A DNA stretch of 64,000 bases from assembly GCF_014287355.1 (NCBI RefSeq), contig NZ_JACOPE010000001.1, positions 3,286,001-3,350,000 on the forward strand, written 5' to 3'. Origin of the DNA: Ruminococcus hominis (lineage in GTDB: Bacteria > Bacillota > Clostridia > Lachnospirales > Lachnospiraceae). A program made the position numbers and the translations under genes. Position 1 is the first letter of the stretch, and each line of letters starts with the position of its first letter. The notes beneath the pieces were generated by a model that ran no database searches, was not told where the DNA came from, and saw nothing but the letters and a program-made list of their open reading frames with translations. Of the stretch, positions 59,581 through 64,000 are shown piece by piece.

Positions 59581-59789
59581 TTTAACGGTATTGCCATTTG
59601 ACCTCCCGTCAACCTATGGGTTTTATCTTGATGGGAATCTCCCCATACCCTCTTCATAACAGACGTTTCACTCGTCTGTTGGTTCCACCTAAAGGTGTTC
59701 ACAGCACTATTTCTAATATCGGAAGGGACAGCCGATATTGAAATACGTGGACTTCCAAAGGGAGAAATCATCTCAAAGGAAGGAGGATT
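59581..59789 (+). other. Hairpin-rich leader upstream of the relaxase remnant
   Basis: No gene. The + strand contains CAGACG TTTCACT CGTCTG (about 59660-59680) and AATATCGG AAGGGACA GCCGATATT (about 59717-59741), followed by AGGAAGGAGG and the relaxase ATG. Clustered hairpins directly before a MobA-type relaxase gene are a usual place for oriT, so this may be an oriT remnant. Confidence 0.4.
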
Positions 59790-60440
59790 ATGAGAACAGT
59801 AAATAAAGAAACAGAATTAAATCACAGACATTTTGTTGCAGTACGACTGACAAATGCTCATTTTCATAAGAATAAGAAACGTGAAGATATCAAAAGTCAC
59901 CACTACATTATCAGCTACGATCCACCGTATTCTTAACACAGAAAGAATATTTGCGAAATGCGATTGATGAATGTGCTGCCATATCCAATAGTTTTGATGA
60001 ATTCCAATCCAAACTTCTGGAACAATTTCATATCTCTGTGATTGAGCATCGTGGCAGATACAGCTATCTTCATCCTGATCGACAGAAGCGGATTACTGAA
60101 CGAGCACTTGGAACACGATATGGAAAAGAACACCTGAAACAGACCTTCTTACGCAAGGATCCGTTGGCTATTCTCTACGTCAGATCTCACCTGCGCCTGG
60201 TTGTAAATCTCCAGACAAATGTGAAGGCAATGCAGAGCCCGGCTTATACTCATCGGGTAAAACTTTCTAACCTGCAGCAAATGGCAAATACCATTATCTA
60301 CGTGCAGGAGCATGGATTTGATACGCAGTCAGATTTGAAAAATACACTGGTTGCATCAAAGCAGGAATTGAAAGAAATGCAGACACAGTTTGCTCAGCAC
60401 TGGTCCGATCTAAGGATTTTCAAACTTATAATTCCTTTCA
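59790..60440 (+). pseudogene. MobA-type relaxase of a conjugative element, internal deletion
   Basis: The first frame (59790-59936) reads MRTVNKETELNHRHFVAVRL and KSHHYIISYDPPYS, the N-terminal relaxase part with its His-rich segment, then stops. The next frame (from 59927) resumes at LTQKEYLRNAIDECAAISNSF and SYLHPDRQKRITERALGTRYGKEHL, the downstream relaxase region. The catalytic middle has been deleted. Similarity ends near 60415, where an unrelated fragment on the other strand begins. Confidence 0.75.
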
Positions 60441-60561
60441 AAGAAAGAAGTTCCACATCATGCCCAGCTTCTTTTGCTCCCTTTGCACACTCCTTTGCGA
60501 GTACATCAGAATTGCTGCCTCCTCGAAAACTTGTAGATATGATCAATACTTTTTTTGCCAC
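60394..60561 (-). pseudogene. NADPH-dependent FMN reductase/flavodoxin-like gene, 5' fragment
   Basis: AAGGAG and a GTG at 60561 start a frame reading AKKVLIISTSFRGGSNSDVL and AKECAKGAKEAGHDVELLSL, the first beta-alpha unit and FMN loop of flavodoxin-like reductases. After about 45 codons it runs into relaxase DNA and stops. It is the third gene of the operon under the MerR regulator, cut by the rearrangement. Confidence 0.72.
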
Positions 60562-60563
60562 AA

Positions 60564-61154
60564 TTAAATTTCTCCTTTTTCAGCGTCTTTTTTAACCTTA
60601 CGTATAACTTTCGCAGGCACTCCTGCCGCAATCATATTGGCCGGAACATCTTTTGTTACAACTGCTCCGGCTGCAATGATCGAACCTTTACCAATCGTAA
60701 CCCCTGGAAGAACCGTTACATTTGCTCCAATCCATACATTTTTTTCAATATGAATCGGCTGAAATATCATACCAGCTCTTTTCTCAGGATCTTCCATATG
60801 ATTGATTGTTGCCAGTACTGCATTATGTCCAATCAGGACTCCATCCTCTATATAAATACCACCCTGATCCTGAAACTTACATCCTGCATTAATAAAAACA
60901 TTATTACCTATATGGATATTTCGCCCACAATCCGTATAAAACGGAGGAAACATTCCAAAACTCTCATCTATTTTCTGCCCGGTAAGTTCTGACATAAGCT
61001 GTACAATTTCTTCTTTTGTATGATATTTGTTATTCAGCTCCATCGTTATTTTTAATGCCCTTTGAGACAGCTCATGCATGATCAGATGGTCTTCACTTCC
61101 ACCGTCTACAGTATATCCGGGCTTCATATTACTCAAATATTCTTCAAATGTCAT
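60564..61154 (-). CDS. Sugar O-acetyltransferase, hexapeptide-repeat (LacA/Maa-like)
   Basis: The 196-residue protein has an N-terminal helical Mac domain ([14 protein letters not shown]) and a left-handed parallel beta-helix of hexapeptide repeats ([63 protein letters not shown]). The catalytic His is in [12 protein letters not shown]. It transfers acetyl from acetyl-CoA to a sugar or similar acceptor. It is cotranscribed with the hydrolase upstream (2-base gap). Confidence 0.92.
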   Translation of the reverse strand: MTFEEYLSNMKPGYTVDGGSEDHLIMHELSQRALKITMELNNKYHTKEEIVQLMSELTGQKIDESFGMFPPFYTDCGRNIHIGNNVFINAGCKFQDQGGIYIEDGVLIGHNAVLATINHMEDPEKRAGMIFQPIHIEKNVWIGANVTVLPGVTIGKGSIIAAGAVVTKDVPANMIAAGVPAKVIRKVKKDAEKGEI

Positions 61155-61156
61155 GA

Positions 61157-62155
61157 TTAACCAACCCCGTTTTCTTTAAAAAATTTCTGGATTTTATCAA
61201 ATGGGATTACATCCAGATTATCGTAAAGATCTGTATGAACAGCCCCTGGAATTGTCAGCAGCTCTTTATTGGATGTGTACTTGCTGTCCTTGATCATATT
61301 TTCATAAGCATCTTTTCCAAAATAATAGCTGTGTGCTTTTTCTCCGTGAACGATAAGGACTGCACTTCTGATTTCATTACTGTACTTTAATATTGGCTGA
61401 TTCATAAATGACATGCATCCAATACTGTTCCAGCCCCCATTGGAATTCAGGCTCCTTTTGTGATAACATCTGCCTTTATAATACTCACTATAATCTTTTA
61501 CGAAGAGAGGGGCATCTTCCGGAACCGGAAGTGGAACACAACCACCGCTTCTGGAATACTCGCCTTTACGGTATTCTTGTGTTCTGAGGGCATTCAGTGA
61601 CTGTTTCTTTGCATAACGTGCTTCTTCACTGTCCTCAGAATCAAAGTACCCATTTGCATTTACCCTTGTCATATCATACATGGTAGATGCTACAGTTGCT
61701 TTTATTCTTGTATCCAATGCAGTTGCGTTAAGAGCCATTCCACCCCATCCGCAGATTCCAATGATTCCTATTTTATCCGTATCCACATCTTCCCGAACAG
61801 AAAGAAAATCAACAGCAGCCATGAAATCTTCTGTATTAATATCCGGAGAGGCCATGAATCTTGGATTTCCTCCACTTTCCCCCGTAAAAGAAGGATCAAA
61901 TGCAATCGTTAAATATCCTTTTTCAGCCATCGTCTGTGCATATAATCCAGAACACTGTTCTTTGACTGCACCAAATGGTCCGCTTACGGCAATCGCAGGA
62001 TATTTCCCTGACACATTTTTCGGCTTATACAGATCTGCAGCAAGTGTGATTCCATAACGATTTACAAATGTCACTTTCTTATGGTCTACTTTTTCACTCT
62101 GTGGAAAAGTTTTATCCCATTCAGATACCAACTTTAATTCTTCTGTTTTTAACAT
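61157..62155 (-). CDS. Alpha/beta hydrolase (dienelactone-hydrolase-like) with Cys in the nucleophile elbow
   Basis: I choose the ATG at 62155, nine bases after GGAGG. The 332-residue protein has the early segment [28 protein letters not shown], the elbow [15 protein letters not shown] (Gly-x-Cys-x-Gly), an Asp/Glu in [14 protein letters not shown] and a final His in GAVHTDLYD. YafP/dienelactone-type hydrolases carry Cys there. It follows the MerR-controlled promoter and leads an operon with the acetyltransferase and a truncated flavin reductase gene. Confidence 0.85.
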   Translation of the reverse strand: MLKTEELKLVSEWDKTFPQSEKVDHKKVTFVNRYGITLAADLYKPKNVSGKYPAIAVSGPFGAVKEQCSGLYAQTMAEKGYLTIAFDPSFTGESGGNPRFMASPDINTEDFMAAVDFLSVREDVDTDKIGIIGICGWGGMALNATALDTRIKATVASTMYDMTRVNANGYFDSEDSEEARYAKKQSLNALRTQEYRKGEYSRSGGCVPLPVPEDAPLFVKDYSEYYKGRCYHKRSLNSNGGWNSIGCMSFMNQPILKYSNEIRSAVLIVHGEKAHSYYFGKDAYENMIKDSKYTSNKELLTIPGAVHTDLYDNLDVIPFDKIQKFFKENGVG

Positions 62156-62218
62156 ATTTAACATCCTCCATATGCAAAATTTCTTGTAATTATACTAACA
62201 ATAGTATATGATATAAAT

Positions 62219-62249
62219 ATCATACAACCTAAAGTTAACTTTAGGTCAA
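62219..62249 (-). promoter_or_regulatory. MerR-type promoter with 19-bp spacer and palindromic operator
   Basis: Minus strand: TTGACC (62249-62244), 19-base spacer, TATGAT (62224-62219). The perfect palindrome ACCTAAAGTTAACTTTAGGT (62227-62246) fills the spacer. Overlong spacers with a central operator are the hallmark of MerR-activated promoters. Confidence 0.88.
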
Positions 62250-62273
62250 GCATATTTTGAAAGAAGGTTTTTT

Positions 62274-62711
62274 ATGTATACAATCGGTCAGGTCTCTGCA
62301 ATGTTTAGTCTTCCTGTTTCTACCTTAAGATATTATGACAAGGAAGGTTTTTTCCCTAATCTAGAACGTAAAGGAAACATCCGTTATTTCAGCGATAATG
62401 AGTTGGAAGCGCTTCGTATCATTGAATGTCTGAAGAAATCTGGGCTTGAGATCAAAGATATAAAGCAATTTTTTATCTGGGTATCTGAAGGCAGCGCCAG
62501 CTATGAAAAAAGGAAAGAATTATTTGAAGCCAGAAAATCAGCTGTTGAAACTGAAATCCAGGAACTTCAAAAAACTCTCTCCCTCTTAAAATTTAAGTGC
62601 TGGTATTATGAAACAGCAATGAAAGATGGTAATGAAGATACGATAAATGCCATGTTACCTGATAAACTTCCAAAAAATATACAGAAACTATATGACAAAG
62701 GACATGAATGA
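62274..62711 (+). CDS. MerR-family regulator (YfmP/AdhR-like)
   Basis: The 145-residue protein has the MerR winged helix (MYTIGQVSAMFSLPVSTLRYYDKEGFFPNLERKGNIRYFSDNELEALRIIECLKKSGLEIKDIKQF) and a dimerisation coiled coil. There is no metal-binding Cys pair; it resembles aldehyde or drug sensors. It is divergent from the hydrolase operon and its expected operator lies between the two genes. Confidence 0.92.
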   Translation: MYTIGQVSAMFSLPVSTLRYYDKEGFFPNLERKGNIRYFSDNELEALRIIECLKKSGLEIKDIKQFFIWVSEGSASYEKRKELFEARKSAVETEIQELQKTLSLLKFKCWYYETAMKDGNEDTINAMLPDKLPKNIQKLYDKGHE

Positions 62712-62733
62712 TTTTTGTTTCTTCTTCAAGTTC

Positions 62734-62752
62734 TTCTTCAAGCTGGAAGTTG
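62734..62752 (-). repeat. Cassette-junction, stop-side arm
   Basis: Minus strand after the methyltransferase stop: CCAACTTCCAGCTTGAAG. The start-side arm is replaced by AAGAAGAACTTGAAGAAG. Confidence 0.65.
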
Positions 62753-62753
62753 G

Positions 62754-63365
62754 CTATTTCGTTGCAACAATACTTATCCAATGATTTTTTGCATTTGAAT
62801 ACGTTTTAATCTCTGTAAAACCCGCTTCTTTCAAAGCGGCAACAAGTTGTTTAGATGTGTAAATCTTCATACCATTGATCATCTTTGTCCATTTTTCATC
62901 TGCGGCATTCGTTCCGTCACTCTCGTTACAAATCAGGAATATGCCTTCGCTTTTCAGCACACGGTTGACCTCGGAAAAGCATTTTACTAATCCTGGCCAA
63001 AAGTAAACTGTTTCGAAGGCAGAAACATAATCAAAAGTCGCGTCAGAAAAGGGTATAGCAGATACATCTCCTTGAACTACATTACATTTCCCTTGTTTAA
63101 TGGCGAGGGCGTTCAATTTTTGAGATTCTGCCACACTAACCTCAGAATAATCCATTCCTGTCACGTGGCCATTTCTACATCTATCAAGCCAGACCGCAAT
63201 ATTTGCTCCGCCGCCACAGCCGATGTCCAGAACTTCAGCATCAGACTTCGCGGAGATATTTGAGAATCCCCATTGCGATAATTTGGCGTGACCGCTGTTC
63301 ATCATCTTCGTCATCAATTTTCCGCCGAAGCCTTGTGGCTTACGGGTATTTTCAAAAAATCTCAT
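62754..63365 (-). CDS. Class I SAM-dependent methyltransferase (intact)
   Basis: The 203-residue protein has the SAM motif VLDIGCGGGANIAVWL, the acidic loop GMDYSEVSV, VVQGDVSAIPFSDATFDYVSAFETVYFWPGL and a complete C-terminal half ending in ISIVATK. It resembles UbiE/COQ5-like small-molecule methyltransferases; the substrate is unknown. It is the intact parent of the truncated copy at 56766. GAGGAGG from the junction (63372) serves as ribosome binding site, and it is the array unit closest to the putative recombination end. Confidence 0.9.
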   Translation of the reverse strand: MRFFENTRKPQGFGGKLMTKMMNSGHAKLSQWGFSNISAKSDAEVLDIGCGGGANIAVWLDRCRNGHVTGMDYSEVSVAESQKLNALAIKQGKCNVVQGDVSAIPFSDATFDYVSAFETVYFWPGLVKCFSEVNRVLKSEGIFLICNESDGTNAADEKWTKMINGMKIYTSKQLVAALKEAGFTEIKTYSNAKNHWISIVATK

Positions 63366-63371
63366 TACAGA

Positions 63372-63396
63372 ATTCCTCCTCGTTAAATACCGATTG
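63372..63396 (-). repeat. Cassette-junction, start-side arm at the array's right end
   Basis: Minus strand: ACAATCGGTATTTAACGAGG then AGG. It is the last junction seen; nothing resembling a cassette lies to its right. Confidence 0.72.
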
Positions 63397-63661
63397 TATA
63401 ATCACTTAATTTAAGGGTTTCATTAGCTGTTATATTTTATTAATAAACTCCCCGCTAACCCTTATAAACACTAACTTTTCTATAGGTGAGCTTTCCCTTA
63501 GGTATTCCCTTGTGTTATATCGTTTCACAAGGCTTTACGAACCCTCGTAAGGGAAAAAATAAGGGAAGCAAAATCGCATAACACATTATAGCATAATATG
63601 AACGGACTGTGTGAACTGCTTGAAATGCTTTTTGAATTTTACAGAAAAGAGGATTGGTTTA
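63397..63661. other. Inverted-repeat cluster at the right end of the array
   Basis: No gene. AAGGGTTT (63412-63419) and TAACCCTT pair across an AT-rich loop. Several CCCTTA/TAAGGG blocks follow (63490-63570), plus hairpins CTTGTG/CACAAG (about 63507-63531) and TTACGA/TCGTAA. A TATAAT-like box on the minus strand (GCTATAATG, about 63590) could drive transcription into the array. The layout would suit a recombination site plus promoter, but this is inference. Confidence 0.4.
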
Positions 63662-64000
63662 ATGAACATAATATATGCAGATTACAACATTTATCATAAC
63701 AGCATTGATATATGCACTTGTGCCGGATATATTCTTCAGATTGATTGTGCAAAGGCAGAGGAAGGATTAAAGACAACACCTAATTCAGAGTGTGCCTTGA
63801 ATGCTTTGGCAATAGACAATCCTGTGAAGTATGCTCGACTTTATCTTGACGGTACTATGCAGATGTGGATAGATGCGGAAGATTCGTTGGTTTCTTTAAG
63901 GGGCATTTTTCTCCCCATAGTGTTCTTTCATCTGGCAACATTTAACTGTCACATGAACATAACAGCTATTTCTGCTTATTCGCATTGTGGTTCATTATAT
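63662..64000 (+). CDS. DUF6061-like mobile-element protein, 3' end outside window
   Basis: An ATG at 63662 (after AAAAGAGGA) opens a frame that runs off the window at 113 residues. It reads MNIIYADYNIYHNSIDICTC, LKTTPNSECALNALAIDNPVKY, and LDGTMQMWIDAED. I recall this as the DUF6061 family, found on Firmicutes mobile elements. Function unknown. Confidence 0.6.
   Translation, partial: MNIIYADYNIYHNSIDICTCAGYILQIDCAKAEEGLKTTPNSECALNALAIDNPVKYARLYLDGTMQMWIDAEDSLVSLRGIFLPIVFFHLATFNCHMNITAISAYSHCGSLY

Noticed and set aside
59581..59789. Group II intron end, suggested by GGGTGGATC-like and hairpin sequences
   Set aside because: No reverse transcriptase gene, no domain V-like stem, and the shared sequence is explained by homologous YodL-flanking DNA in two copies.
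36676..63396. Canonical integron attC sites
   Set aside because: The arms do not show the usual RYYYAAC/GTTRRRY core boxes in consistent positions and the folded length (about 37 bases) is shorter than known attC sites. I therefore describe them only as integron-like.

Overview
The window looks like a chromosomal segment of a low-GC Gram-positive gut anaerobe, most likely a Lachnospiraceae member. The evidence is AT-rich DNA with strong AGGAGG ribosome binding sites, an RnfG/ApbE-type flavin module, CyuA-type cysteine desulfidase, a guanine riboswitch, a GPH transporter plus GH36 alpha-galactosidase locus, and remnants of Firmicutes conjugative elements (ParB-like, YdbC/PC4, YodL, MobA relaxase). 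I saw no rRNA, tRNA or CRISPR.

Layout. 1-2975: end of an integrative element (ParB-like protein, YdbC, small ORF, large serine recombinase split by a frameshift), whose edge cuts an FMN-binding lipoprotein-type gene (2898-3503) that sits in an operon with apbE. 4724-6514: an intact IS3-family element with a 3-bp target duplication, inserted in the middle of a long REP-like palindrome. 6669-25562: housekeeping and accessory genes (Na+/solute symporter, HAD phosphatase with a thioredoxin-reductase-like flavoprotein, ClC channel, acyltransferase, K+ channel, cysteine desulfidase, YgjP peptidase, glyoxalase/MBL pair, CHASE-GGDEF-PAS protein, YitT and MATE transporters). 25706-27175: promoter, guanine riboswitch, guanine deaminase. 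27365-32787: AraC regulator, GPH transporter, alpha-galactosidase and YczE membrane protein, a raffinose/melibiose-type operon. 32927-36599: AGCS amino-acid symporter, YolD and a Y-family DNA polymerase.

36.7-63.4 kb is the most unusual part. It is a one-directional (mostly minus-strand) series of short, unrelated, mostly single-gene units: VOC, XRE, tiny membrane proteins, LytTR/DUF3021, TfoX-N, three near-identical GNAT acetyltransferases, two toxin-antitoxin pairs, YhcG nuclease, GyrI-like, YhfC, ATC-hydrolase, methyltransferases, hydrolase. Most are separated by the same imperfect palindrome. Read on the minus strand, one arm (AACTTCAAGTTTG) follows the stop codon of one gene; the other arm (AAATCGGAATTTG) runs straight into the AGGAGG of the next. 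The gene content and the variable palindromic junctions resemble an integron cassette array, but the junction sequence does not match canonical attC core sites and no integrase lies in the window. Pieces of a conjugative element (YodL C-termini, excisionases, relaxase, YdbC) are interspersed and mark rearrangement breakpoints.

The last 600 bases hold a cluster of short inverted repeats and the start of a mobile-element-type gene (DUF6061-like) running off the end. If the array is a true cassette system, the recombinase may lie just beyond position 64000.
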